Part shown: in pieces, positions 36,354 to 45,969 of the stretch
Layout: each line of letters begins with the position of its first letter
Numbering within the stretch: the first letter of the stretch is position 1
Source: Burkholderiales bacterium
Lineage (GTDB): Bacteria; Pseudomonadota; Gammaproteobacteria; Burkholderiales; Usitatibacteraceae
Assembly (NCBI GenBank): GCA_025359985.1
Contig: JANYDB010000039.1
Coordinates: 1-64,000, forward strand
DNA length: 64,000 nt
Direction: 5' to 3'
The notes under the pieces: generated by a model
Database searches by the model: none
What the model saw: only the letters and a program-made list of their open reading frames with translations
Told to the model about the DNA's origin: nothing
Position numbers and translations under genes: made by a program

Positions 36354-38507
36354 ATGAATCAGTTTTCAAAATTAATGCGCATTGAGCATTCGCGTTTCCG
36401 GTATTTCATGACACGCATATCGAGTTCATTTCTGCTGGCGTTGGGCTTCAGCTTTGCCTCGATGCCGCCTGCGCATGCCATGGGTGCAGTTGAAGCCATT
36501 GAAAAGGTATGCAATGCCACCAATGGATTATGCGGACCTGATTTTTCCAGTTTGTCTACACACTGTTTTCATGCCGGAAAAGGTGACGAGGTTAGCTGCG
36601 CTATTGCCATCATCTCAGCCATCGCTGGAGTCGGCCAAGTCGGCAGTGCAATCGACACCATCGTCATGTGCGCAAAAGACGTCAAAAATTTAAATGCCAT
36701 TCAGGGTAAATGTAAACAAGCGCTGGATGGACTAGGCCTGCCCGCAGACAAATACAACGAGGCGATTGTTATTGTCAAACGCTGTGCGGCGATCAAAGAC
36801 GTGGATGACACCATCATGTGCGCCGATTATTTACTGAATTCATCCTTCGCGGCCGACGCCGGTGTGACGGTTCCGTCGTGGGTTTATTTTTTGTTTGACA
36901 TATATGACGACATTAAAGCCAAAGACTATTGGGGCTTGGTTTATCATGTCGGTGCCACGATAGCCTGTATCGCTGCGGAATATTTCAGCGGCCTGGATGT
37001 TTGCAGTTTCCTGAAAGATCTTGTTGCCCTAGGGGTGGCTATCTATGACGCGGCAGGTGCCGTGGTCGATTTTATTAGCGACACCTTTAGCTCCGAAAGT
37101 AGCAACATGCCGCCGAGCGATTACTTCGCTCAGAATTGGGCACCTCAGGTAGAAGAGTACGCACAAAACATGTTCCAGTACCGCACAAACGGTTATTGGG
37201 GCGGGCCGCACACCGGTCCTGAAGGTATGCGGGATAACTGCTACGACTATTTCCACGGTCACACCGTTGGATCTGCAAATGCCAATAGTGTTTGTGATGC
37301 GATGCTCTCGGGTAGCGGCGGCAGCGGTGGCGCCTTTATTCAAAAGGGATTTTCGCAAATGGTGGCGCGCCGTGGCGCACAATATTTGTTACCGAATCTG
37401 GTCAGGGCCGCCGTCAAGGCAAAACATGCCGAACTCAATGCCAAAGGTATAAAAGTAGCGTTGGAGGACGTTTCCGCGATATACGGTTATTTTTTCAACG
37501 GGCCGGTTAATCCCGACGCATACAGTGCAACCTTTAAATATTACCAACCGGATAATTGGCCCAAAGGAAGCGTTGCCGCCTTAGCTCACGATATGCTCAC
37601 CGCGGCAACGGATTTGCCCGCTTACCGGCCGCTCACCGTTCAGGACGGCGAGACGCTGGCCAAGAGGAAGCTGGCTGAAGCTGAAAGTAAAGTCGACATT
37701 TCGGCCCAGGCGCTGATTAAAATTAAAAATGCGCAAGTGACAGCAGCCAAGACGGCCGAAGCAAATAAAAAAAATGCGGAGAGTATAGCCGCATGGTTAG
37801 CCAAACCCCTGAATGAATTGATCGCGGGCTGCAAGCACAAGAAAGATCCTAAGACAGTTTGCGAGGCGGGTGTGAAGGCGTTGTATGAAGATTGTAGCGC
37901 GCAGTTTTTCGCCTTCGCTAACACGCATCCGTTAGTGGATGATTTTGATAACTCTGCCAGCAAGCCGCTTGTAAAACAACGCGCCGAAGATTACGACAAA
38001 TGTATCGCATCAATACGCGGCTACATCAAATCCTTACCCGATTATAAAAACGCCGATATTCACGACAAGATAAGCGATCACTTGTCCGCTGCCGCTCCTA
38101 CCGTATCGAATCTGCCGCCTGCCAACAAAGTGACGCTGAAGCCATCAACCAACCTGCCGTCGGGAACAGCGATAACGGGCAATGCGACCTCTACCCACAG
38201 CCCAACATCGCTCGGCGGCGCTATCGGCGCAAGCAGCGGCAACGCATTCAACGCGCAGAATTTAGTTGGCAAGACGCCACCTGCAGCTCTGACATCACTT
38301 GCGCCGCCATTGTCGTTGTCATCGCCGAAAAGCGATGAGGCTGACCCCGCATTGAAGCACTGCAAGCCATATGAGAAACGTAAAGATGAGGCTATTTGCA
38401 GTAACGCAAGCGGATTCAGAGCCTGCCAAGCGTTGGTCAATGCGGGCAAGGCCAAGTCCTGCCGATTGAAAGGCTCGGCGGAGATTTATATGAAACCGGC
38501 TCGCTAG
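36354..38507 (+). CDS. Large exported Cys-containing hypothetical protein (717 aa)
   Basis: Signal peptide (SSSFLLALGFSFASMPPAHA), many Cys after cleavage, Pro/Ser/Thr-rich stretch near the C-terminus. No family recognised. Confidence 0.78.
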   Translation: MNQFSKLMRIEHSRFRYFMTRISSSFLLALGFSFASMPPAHAMGAVEAIEKVCNATNGLCGPDFSSLSTHCFHAGKGDEVSCAIAIISAIAGVGQVGSAIDTIVMCAKDVKNLNAIQGKCKQALDGLGLPADKYNEAIVIVKRCAAIKDVDDTIMCADYLLNSSFAADAGVTVPSWVYFLFDIYDDIKAKDYWGLVYHVGATIACIAAEYFSGLDVCSFLKDLVALGVAIYDAAGAVVDFISDTFSSESSNMPPSDYFAQNWAPQVEEYAQNMFQYRTNGYWGGPHTGPEGMRDNCYDYFHGHTVGSANANSVCDAMLSGSGGSGGAFIQKGFSQMVARRGAQYLLPNLVRAAVKAKHAELNAKGIKVALEDVSAIYGYFFNGPVNPDAYSATFKYYQPDNWPKGSVAALAHDMLTAATDLPAYRPLTVQDGETLAKRKLAEAESKVDISAQALIKIKNAQVTAAKTAEANKKNAESIAAWLAKPLNELIAGCKHKKDPKTVCEAGVKALYEDCSAQFFAFANTHPLVDDFDNSASKPLVKQRAEDYDKCIASIRGYIKSLPDYKNADIHDKISDHLSAAAPTVSNLPPANKVTLKPSTNLPSGTAITGNATSTHSPTSLGGAIGASSGNAFNAQNLVGKTPPAALTSLAPPLSLSSPKSDEADPALKHCKPYEKRKDEAICSNASGFRACQALVNAGKAKSCRLKGSAEIYMKPAR

Positions 38508-38628
38508 TAAATCAGAGAAGACGATGAGGGATGAGGCATTGTCGGTATGTATAACCAGCTTAAATCGTTGCGTCAAAAACTTAAATTTTTATGGGCTGTT
38601 TTTTAAAATTAAATCACGGAGAAACAAC

Positions 38629-39222
38629 ATGAAGCATCGCAAATTAATCACACTCATTGCTGGGGCTGTCATTTCGGGGAGCGCTATGCAGGGCCAAGCA
38701 CAGCAGAGCCAGCTTGGTGCGCCCGGGGCGGCGCGGTCACAGTCCAACACCCTAGCGCCACCACCCGCCTTGAAGGTGCCGGATACTAGCGATACCAATC
38801 GGCCGATTATTCGTATTCCCGGCAAGCCTAACGTGGATCTGACCATCATCACCTCCGGCGAGCGCGCTCAAGATGTATATTTCGCGACCATCAAGAATAT
38901 TGGTACGAGCACGTCCGGGGTGTCCAATCTTTATTGCGCTGCAAATATATCAACACCTGGCGGCGGTGGCTATGTGATCGAGCGTGTGTATGTCGCGAAG
39001 CCTCTGGCGCCTAATGCCATTCATGTTTTCACTTGCGACTTTAAGGCCAGCAAAGGCGAGTTTAATTCCTCCCAAGGCGCAGTCAAGCCTGGCGAAAAAA
39101 TATTTGATGTGCATTTCATTATTAATAATCACAAACAGATTGTTGAGACCAATTACAACAACAACGATGTACACGTAAAGCCCGGTATTTTTGGCCAGCC
39201 GGTCAAGCCTGGCAAAGATTGA
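38629..39222 (+). CDS. Exported CARDB-like protein
   Basis: Signal peptide MKHRKLITLIAGAVISGSAMQGQAQ; C-terminal IFDVHFIINNHKQIVETNYNNNDVHV typical of CARDB folds. ATG 38629 preceded by ACGGAGAAACAAC. Confidence 0.72.
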   Translation: MKHRKLITLIAGAVISGSAMQGQAQQSQLGAPGAARSQSNTLAPPPALKVPDTSDTNRPIIRIPGKPNVDLTIITSGERAQDVYFATIKNIGTSTSGVSNLYCAANISTPGGGGYVIERVYVAKPLAPNAIHVFTCDFKASKGEFNSSQGAVKPGEKIFDVHFIINNHKQIVETNYNNNDVHVKPGIFGQPVKPGKD

Positions 39223-39437
39223 TGCGATACAAACGGCCTTTCATTATCAGAATTCATGTTCAGAATTCCACGCTATAAAAAATAAAAATTGGCTACAGAC
39301 GGGCGTTTCAAGGTAAAAGTGCCTGGAGATGCCCGCCATTAGTAGTGTTTCATTAAAAATAATGCAGCACCCAGTTTTTTCATGGCGATGCGCAGTGACT
39401 TGAGACTGGCCTGTGTTTTTTAAGAAGGCGTAAATCG

Positions 39438-40028
39438 ATGTATCAAAACGCAATAATGGCGGTGAAAAGGTTGGCGTTGGCGGGCGTCTGGTTGATGGTC
39501 GTCACCGAGGGATTAAGCTCTTCATGGGTAGCCGCGCAGATGCCGTTCGGGTTAAAACAAATGCCATCGATCAATACGGAAATCCCATCCGCCGCCACTT
39601 CTTCATTACTTACACCCTCGCTAAAAAAATCGAGCAAACAACCGGCCATTGAGGTGAGATCACTGGTCTTAAAGCCCGGTGAATTTCCACCGGCGAGCCC
39701 TGCTCAATACAAAGTGGCTTTTGAATGCACCATCCGCAATATTCCGCCACAAACCGATTTCGATCTGTTCCCGCGTTATCGCTGCGATCTGGATAAGGTG
39801 AGAACGGCGGAGGTCAACAGGCTGCCCATTTATCGCATCGATATTTTTCCCTCTGCAGATGGCATCACCACCAAAATCGTGCTCATTGCAAATAAAAACC
39901 CCAAAGATATGACACTGCCAAACCACATTCGTGCCGCGTTGCAGCTTTATCGTGATCAGTCCGCAAAAGAGAGCGTGTCAGTGCTTAAAGATTTTTTTTA
40001 TGCCGATGGCTTGCTGGAAAGCAAATAG
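39438..40028 (+). CDS. Exported hypothetical protein
   Basis: N-terminal signal-like segment to AAQMPFG, then Pro/Ser-rich linker and globular region. No family recognised. Confidence 0.65.
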   Translation: MYQNAIMAVKRLALAGVWLMVVTEGLSSSWVAAQMPFGLKQMPSINTEIPSAATSSLLTPSLKKSSKQPAIEVRSLVLKPGEFPPASPAQYKVAFECTIRNIPPQTDFDLFPRYRCDLDKVRTAEVNRLPIYRIDIFPSADGITTKIVLIANKNPKDMTLPNHIRAALQLYRDQSAKESVSVLKDFFYADGLLESK

Positions 40029-40275
40029 AAAATATTTGCCCGCTAAAGATAATCGTTGTCGGTTGTCGCATTTGTGGGTCAGCTTGCGTCTGTGTAGAAG
40101 TGAGGCTTAATCCGACGGAGGCTAGATCGTGCAAGCCGTCAGAAAATCGTTACACATAACCAAGCGGCGTCACTGACGGCGCTGCTGCCAAGTCATAAAT
40201 AGACAGCACAAAATGCCGGCTAATTTTCGGTACGAATCAATATAAATCGAATCATCACCATTAACAGGAGCAGTT

Positions 40276-40722
40276 ATGTACCTAAACCTCAATCGTTTTA
40301 CCGCAGTCCGTTTATTGATGCCATCACTTCTGGCTGCTGCCTTCACCGCCACTTTGGCCGTCACGGCTAGCGCCCAGAATTTGAAGCCTGGCCAATACGA
40401 ATACACCACGAAAACAGAGGTATTCGGCATTTCGATACCGATCAATTTCAAGCAGTGTGTTACGCAAAAGGATGTGGATTCCAACAACGCTTATGTCAAC
40501 AAACAAGGCTTGGACGGTTGTACGCCTCCCGATGTCAAGCGCAAAGGCGGCGATATCACCATTAAATATTCCTGCGCCAAACCAAAGATGACGGGCGAAG
40601 GTAAAGGCACAGTGACGGAGGATACTTTTACGATGGATATGAAAGTCATCCAGCACGATATGGGCGATAGCGTAGTGAAGACCGCACTCACTGCCAAGCG
40701 TCTTGGCGAATGTGCCAAATAA
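40276..40722 (+). CDS. DUF3617-like periplasmic protein
   Basis: Signal peptide to VTASAQ, then LKPGQYEYTTKTEVFG, QCVTQKD, DITIKYSC, and C-terminal AKRLGECAK. Confidence 0.75.
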   Translation: MYLNLNRFTAVRLLMPSLLAAAFTATLAVTASAQNLKPGQYEYTTKTEVFGISIPINFKQCVTQKDVDSNNAYVNKQGLDGCTPPDVKRKGGDITIKYSCAKPKMTGEGKGTVTEDTFTMDMKVIQHDMGDSVVKTALTAKRLGECAK

Positions 40723-40739
40723 TTTCTGGTGGAGATGAT

Positions 40740-41510
40740 ATGAAATCCCTAAAACAGTTTTTGATCAAAATGTCCTGCGTTGGCACGTTGGCTTTATCCG
40801 GTGTGGCCGCTGTTAGCGCAGCATATGCCGAAGGTAAAGACCCGGTTTCTGACCGTTCATCCACCACTAAAAAATTGGAAAGTCTGGGCAAGGTTGATAT
40901 GGCCACGCGTCCGCTAGTAACAGTGTATGAGGTAACGTCGAATGTGGGCGAGATTGATGCTCGCGCTGCAACGGCGATGTTTACCACCGCATTGGTCAAG
41001 AGCCGTCAATTCCGGGTGCTGGAGCGCAATAAAATCATGGGCGGTGTCGCCAAGGAACGCGAGATGAATCAAAGCGGTGTCAGCTCCGGTAATAGCGCGA
41101 CCCGCCAGATCAAGGGAGCCAATGTTATTTTTGAGGCCACTTTCTCGGAAGCAACCGCGTCCAAAAAAACCTCATCTGGTGGCTTTTCTATTGGAGGTTT
41201 GCAGTTGGGCGGAGGATCGAATCAGGATGAAGTAGGTATGGATGTGCGCGTCCTGTCGGTCGGCACAGGTGAGGTGCTGGACGCCATCAATGTGCGCAAA
41301 GCGGTGGAGTCGAGTCAATCAAGCGTAAGCGGGATTGGTGCGCTGGTGGATACTATTGCGTCGGCTAAAGGCAAGAATTTAAAAGGGTTTACGCCAGACG
41401 CAAATTTCCAGTCAGCACGTAAGGAAAGTATGGATCGCGCATTGCGTGCGTTAATTGAGCAGGCGATTTTTGAGTTGGCCAAGCGTGCCGGTGAGTGGAC
41501 AGATGATTAA
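40740..41510 (+). CDS. CsgG/HfaB-family protein
   Basis: RPLVTVYEVTSNVGEIDARAATAMFTTALVKSRQFRVLERNKI and DEVGMDVRVLSVGTGEVLDAINVRKAV are CsgG-like. Signal peptide ends near AYA-EG. Confidence 0.8.
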   Translation: MKSLKQFLIKMSCVGTLALSGVAAVSAAYAEGKDPVSDRSSTTKKLESLGKVDMATRPLVTVYEVTSNVGEIDARAATAMFTTALVKSRQFRVLERNKIMGGVAKEREMNQSGVSSGNSATRQIKGANVIFEATFSEATASKKTSSGGFSIGGLQLGGGSNQDEVGMDVRVLSVGTGEVLDAINVRKAVESSQSSVSGIGALVDTIASAKGKNLKGFTPDANFQSARKESMDRALRALIEQAIFELAKRAGEWTDD

Positions 41511-42276
41511 ATTGGGCGCCACGCGGCCATCAACACGAACGTCAGATTTGGCGCGTGCCATTTCGCACAGCGTGTCCGGGTTTGGATTATTGGTTGCATT
41601 AGGCTCGGGGGCTGCCTCATTTGCGCAGACTATTCTGGAACAGCCCACACTGGCTGGCGCTACTGCGCCCCTGCCTAGCCAAGGGGGGGGCAGCCTGCAT
41701 CTTTCGTCACGCCGTGAAGGCGCTTTTCCGTATCTGCCCAATGCCGCTTATGTCATCACCATCAGGGTGCCTGAGGAGGCGTCAAGAGAGGGCTGGCGTT
41801 GCTGCTGGATTGAAGCTTATTCAAGAGAAACCGCAAAATTACTGTCTGCGCGATACCGCAAAACGGTAATAGGAAACGATCCGGATATGATTTTCGATGC
41901 GGCTCGAACAGAGGCTTCTATCAGGCAAATTGCACCAGGTATTTACGAGGGCTATTTGGCGTTGGGCGGGACGCGTATTGCCCGTAACTATGCAGCACGG
42001 CTTTATATACATTTATATCGACTCGGCGGCACGGTCGATGGGCTCGATGTTGCGCAAGGTGAAATGTTATTTGCTGCGCGTACACATGACCGGGTGGCGC
42101 GCAATTTTCTTAATGAGCCGGTATTGAATGTGCGGTTTATGTATCAACCTCGTAACGGCTGGGATAATGAAAATGGCAGGCCTTACGGGCAGCCGGATTT
42201 AACCGGTTCGCCGCCTTCGCAACTTCCGAATTACGCACCGCCGTCGCAACTCCACGATCAGCGGCCTCCAAGATAA
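41503..42276 (+). CDS. Exported hypothetical protein overlapping the CsgG-like gene by 8 nt
   Basis: ATG 41503 lies inside the stop region of the upstream gene (ATGATTAA). Signal-like N-terminus to SFAQ; Pro-rich tail PPSQLPNYAPPSQLHDQRPPR. Confidence 0.72.
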   Translation: MIKLGATRPSTRTSDLARAISHSVSGFGLLVALGSGAASFAQTILEQPTLAGATAPLPSQGGGSLHLSSRREGAFPYLPNAAYVITIRVPEEASREGWRCCWIEAYSRETAKLLSARYRKTVIGNDPDMIFDAARTEASIRQIAPGIYEGYLALGGTRIARNYAARLYIHLYRLGGTVDGLDVAQGEMLFAARTHDRVARNFLNEPVLNVRFMYQPRNGWDNENGRPYGQPDLTGSPPSQLPNYAPPSQLHDQRPPR

Positions 42277-42716
42277 TGTGGCATAAGCCTGAATAATTAT
42301 TTCAATCGGTGCGGCATCAAAAGACAGCCTGGCTTAATATGATCAGGCTATTTTTTACACGCTGCCCAAGCATATTCAGTCTGCTTCGGGCGCACCGCTA
42401 ATTGATCTTCAGCAGGCGGGAACGCGGCTGCGCCGCATTTATCTTTGATCAATTTATGGTTATTAAATTGGACCTGGCAGTAATGGGCGTTATTCGCATA
42501 TAGACGCATTCACAGAGCGGGGCCAAATTCAGTAAATTACGGAATAAAAACATTGAGCTTGCGAGCGACCACCACATTGGCGGTTTAGGGAAGTATTGCG
42601 CCCAGCAACACCATGGTTTGATTTGATCGACCTCGCCATCGAGCGGCGCTGCTAAATCAACGCGACGTTTTGCGTAAACCATTGCGCTTGGAATTTGAAT
42701 ACGCTTAATATTCGTC

Positions 42717-44060
42717 ATGAATTCCACGCCACTAGATGTTTTTACGAAAGCGGCAGCTCTTCCGCCGGATGACCCGTTGCGCATCACGCTGCATAACGAG
42801 GTGCATGCACGACCAATGGCGCGTGTAAGGTTGCCAGCACTCATCATTTACGTGGCTGTGCTGAACGCCGAGGTAACGCGAGAGCAAGAGTGTGGACACC
42901 TGCGAAACTTGCCCAATCAACACGCGTTATCGTTGGATAGCTTGAACAATAATTTTTTGCGGTTGCGCTTTGAAGGCTATACCGTCAAATGGGAACGGCA
43001 TACCGAATTTACCCGTTATAGCATCGTGCAGCCGTTGCCCGCCGCCGCCTTACTGGGAGTGGGCGCATCTGATCCGGAATTGCTATCTGCTTTGGTGATT
43101 GCGCCTGAATGGCTGCGTAATATTCCGGGGCGCACGGTAGCTGCCATTCAGCTCGCCATCGTGAATGGCGATCTCAGCAATGAAATAGCCCTGATGGCTC
43201 AGGCGCATACCTGGTTTGGCAGACGTGCGGTGGTGGCTTCGCAAATGGGCAATGGGCATTCATGGGCGATAACGGAATTCTGTATCGGCGCAGACGGCTA
43301 CGAGCGCATGCTGGTAATCGCGCCGCCCGGCACCAGCGAAACGCGTGCCGGCCGCATCACCCATCGCCTACTAGAGCTTGAAACCTATCGCCTGATGGCG
43401 TTGCGTGGCTTACCTGCGGCTAAACAGCTGGGGCCGATGTTGGCAGATGCGGAAAGCGGGCTGGCGGATATCACCGCGCAACTTGAAAACAAGACCGCCA
43501 TGGATCAGGATTTATTGGATACGCTGGTGTCACTGGCGGCGCGGGTGGAGCGTGCCACTGCGCTGCATGTGTACCGTTTTTCGGCCACACGCGCTTACGA
43601 TACGCTGGTGAGCCAGCGTATCGCCGAGCTGCGCGAAAAGCCGATTCCTGGTACGCAGACGATTGGTGAATTCATGCAGCGTCGCTTATCACCCGCCATC
43701 GCGACCGTGGCAGCTACCGCGCAACGGCTGGCCTCATTGTCCGAGCGGGTTTCACGCACCAGCGCGTTGTTGCGGACCCGAGTGGATATTGCCACCGAAG
43801 TGCAAAATCAGCAGTTGCTGGAAAAACTCACGCGCGGTCAGGCGCTTCAGCTACGTCTGCAATCGACAGTAGAAGGCCTATCGATCGCGGCTATTTCGTA
43901 TTACGTGATCAGCTTATTGCTCTACTTAAATAAAGCGCTCAAAGCTGTTGGTATGCCAATCGATCCTGAGATCATCACCGGCGCAATGATTCCGCTGGTG
44001 CTATGGGCCGTCTGGCGCACCACACGGCGCATTCACGCCAAGCTGAAAGCAGGAGATTAA
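42717..44060 (+). CDS. DUF3422 family membrane-anchored protein
   Basis: LHNEVHARP near the N-terminus, RITHRLLELETYRLMALRGLPAAK, two C-terminal transmembrane segments. Confidence 0.85.
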   Translation: MNSTPLDVFTKAAALPPDDPLRITLHNEVHARPMARVRLPALIIYVAVLNAEVTREQECGHLRNLPNQHALSLDSLNNNFLRLRFEGYTVKWERHTEFTRYSIVQPLPAAALLGVGASDPELLSALVIAPEWLRNIPGRTVAAIQLAIVNGDLSNEIALMAQAHTWFGRRAVVASQMGNGHSWAITEFCIGADGYERMLVIAPPGTSETRAGRITHRLLELETYRLMALRGLPAAKQLGPMLADAESGLADITAQLENKTAMDQDLLDTLVSLAARVERATALHVYRFSATRAYDTLVSQRIAELREKPIPGTQTIGEFMQRRLSPAIATVAATAQRLASLSERVSRTSALLRTRVDIATEVQNQQLLEKLTRGQALQLRLQSTVEGLSIAAISYYVISLLLYLNKALKAVGMPIDPEIITGAMIPLVLWAVWRTTRRIHAKLKAGD

Positions 44061-44596
44061 TCTGATGTTTGAAATTGTGTTGCACTTAGTAGTGCAGTAG
44101 GAGGATCAAAGTCAAACACAGATGACTGTCAAATATGGGAAAAACCACAAATGAAAGTCTAGCAGCGGCGCTAATCATGGCGACAAAATGCCTTGCAATC
44201 CCCGTGGATAAACGAGATAGTGCTTTTTCGGATATGATTTATGCGCTACTCGGTCTATTTTGTAGATGCTGCCAAATAGCGGCTCTGCTGACGAAAATCT
44301 GGGTGCGCCCACGAATATTTGATCAATTCATGAGTGGCAAATAGTCAAAAACGATAATGACTATGCACTACAGATTTATACTTTTACTGAAAATTCATAT
44401 TGCGCTGTCAAGTCAAAAGTAAAAAATAATTGCTTGGTTAGCTTGGCCTAGCACGGCGCTGTGCATTGTTCAGTGTTGGTCATGCAGGGAATGGATTGTG
44501 ACTCGCGGCGAGCCTGACCGACACCAAAAGTGGCGAAGCGACGCTGAATACCTGTAAAATCAAATGTTTTGTAATGTAAATCAAAAACCAAGCGGC

Positions 44597-45910
44597 ATGA
44601 GTAATTCTCCCCAGCAGCTCGCGAAAGCCAGCAAAGCCACGATTCAAGCCGTCCGCGGTATGAATGACTTACTGCCCAAAGATGCGCCGCTTTGGCAATT
44701 TTTGGAAGACGTCACACGTGAAGTATTTGAGCAATATGGCTATTGCCTGATGCGCACGCCTATAGTTGAGCCGACCCCGCTGTATGTGCGTTCGCTGGGT
44801 GAAGTGACTGATGTGGTCGAAAAGGAAATGTACTCCTTCGAAGACGGTCTAAGCGGCGAAAAGCTGACGTTGCGTCCCGAGGCGACTGCTGGCCTAGTGC
44901 GTGCGGCGATTGAGCATAACCTGCTTTATGATGGCCCCAAGCGTATCTGGACATGGGGGCCGATGTTCCGGCACGAACGTCCACAGAAAGGACGCTACCG
45001 ACAATTTCATCAATTTGGTGTTGAAGCGCTTGGTTTTGCCGGCCCCGATGTTGATGCCGAGCAGATTACGATGCTGGCGCGACTTTGGAAGCGGCTTGGT
45101 TTTTCGAATATCGAGCTACAAATTAATTCGATCGGTGATTTGGCCGCCCGTAAAGCGCATCGTGATGCGCTGGTGGTCTATTTTGAAGCGCATCAGGATC
45201 AGTTGGACGAAGACGCAAAGCGCCGCCTGTATACGAACCCGCTGCGTACGCTGGATAGTAAAAATCCAAAAATGCAGGATTTGGCCAACGCGGCACCCAA
45301 GCTCGCTGATTATCTGGGTGAGGCAGAACGCGCCCACTTTGACGGCGTTAAATCACGACTCGATGCGGCGGGCGTGGTTTATCAGGTTAATCCACGTCTA
45401 GTGCGCGGTTTTGATTATTACAACCGCACCGTGTTCGAATTCATTGGGCGCGGCAATGACTGGGAACTAGCTATCGCCGGCGGCGGCCGCTATGATGGTC
45501 TGGTTGAGAAAATGGGTGGCAAACCGGCCCCTTCGTGCGGGTTTGGTATTGGTGTTGAGCGCGTCATTATGTTATTGCAGGAAACCCGGCAGCCCTCGTC
45601 ATCTATGTTGGATGCCTACGTTGTTTATGCAGCAGAGGCTGAAGCTCAGGCTTGCGGCATTGCAGAACAGTTGCGGGACTGCGGTTTGGCCGTTGCGGTG
45701 CACGGCGCTGCCGATGGCGGGATAGGCAGTTTTAAATCGCAAATGAAGAAAGCGGACGGAAGTGGCGCGCGCTTTGCTATCATCTTGGGTTCAGATGAAT
45801 TGGCAACCGGTAAAATCAGTCTTAAAAATCTGGCTGATGGCGAACAAGCCTTGGCTACTCTTGACGAAGCCATTTTATTGTTACAAAGCATTTCATCACC
45901 AAGCACTTGA
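44597..45910 (+). CDS. hisS: Histidine--tRNA ligase
   Basis: AVRGMNDLLPKDAPLW, LTLRPEATAGLVRA, GPMFRHERPQKGRYRQFHQFGVEALG, LVRGFDYYNRTVFEF, GGGRYDGLVEKMGG. Confidence 0.97.
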   Translation: MSNSPQQLAKASKATIQAVRGMNDLLPKDAPLWQFLEDVTREVFEQYGYCLMRTPIVEPTPLYVRSLGEVTDVVEKEMYSFEDGLSGEKLTLRPEATAGLVRAAIEHNLLYDGPKRIWTWGPMFRHERPQKGRYRQFHQFGVEALGFAGPDVDAEQITMLARLWKRLGFSNIELQINSIGDLAARKAHRDALVVYFEAHQDQLDEDAKRRLYTNPLRTLDSKNPKMQDLANAAPKLADYLGEAERAHFDGVKSRLDAAGVVYQVNPRLVRGFDYYNRTVFEFIGRGNDWELAIAGGGRYDGLVEKMGGKPAPSCGFGIGVERVIMLLQETRQPSSSMLDAYVVYAAEAEAQACGIAEQLRDCGLAVAVHGAADGGIGSFKSQMKKADGSGARFAIILGSDELATGKISLKNLADGEQALATLDEAILLLQSISSPST

Positions 45911-45969
45911 ACGTTCGATTATTCGCAAGCTCCTCCTAAACTATTTTTAGTAATTAGTGAAAGTTTTAC

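Noticed and set aside
44135-44344. 69-aa ORF upstream of hisS
   Set aside because: Weak coding character; neighbouring frames look more protein-like, so treated as part of possible remnant DNA.
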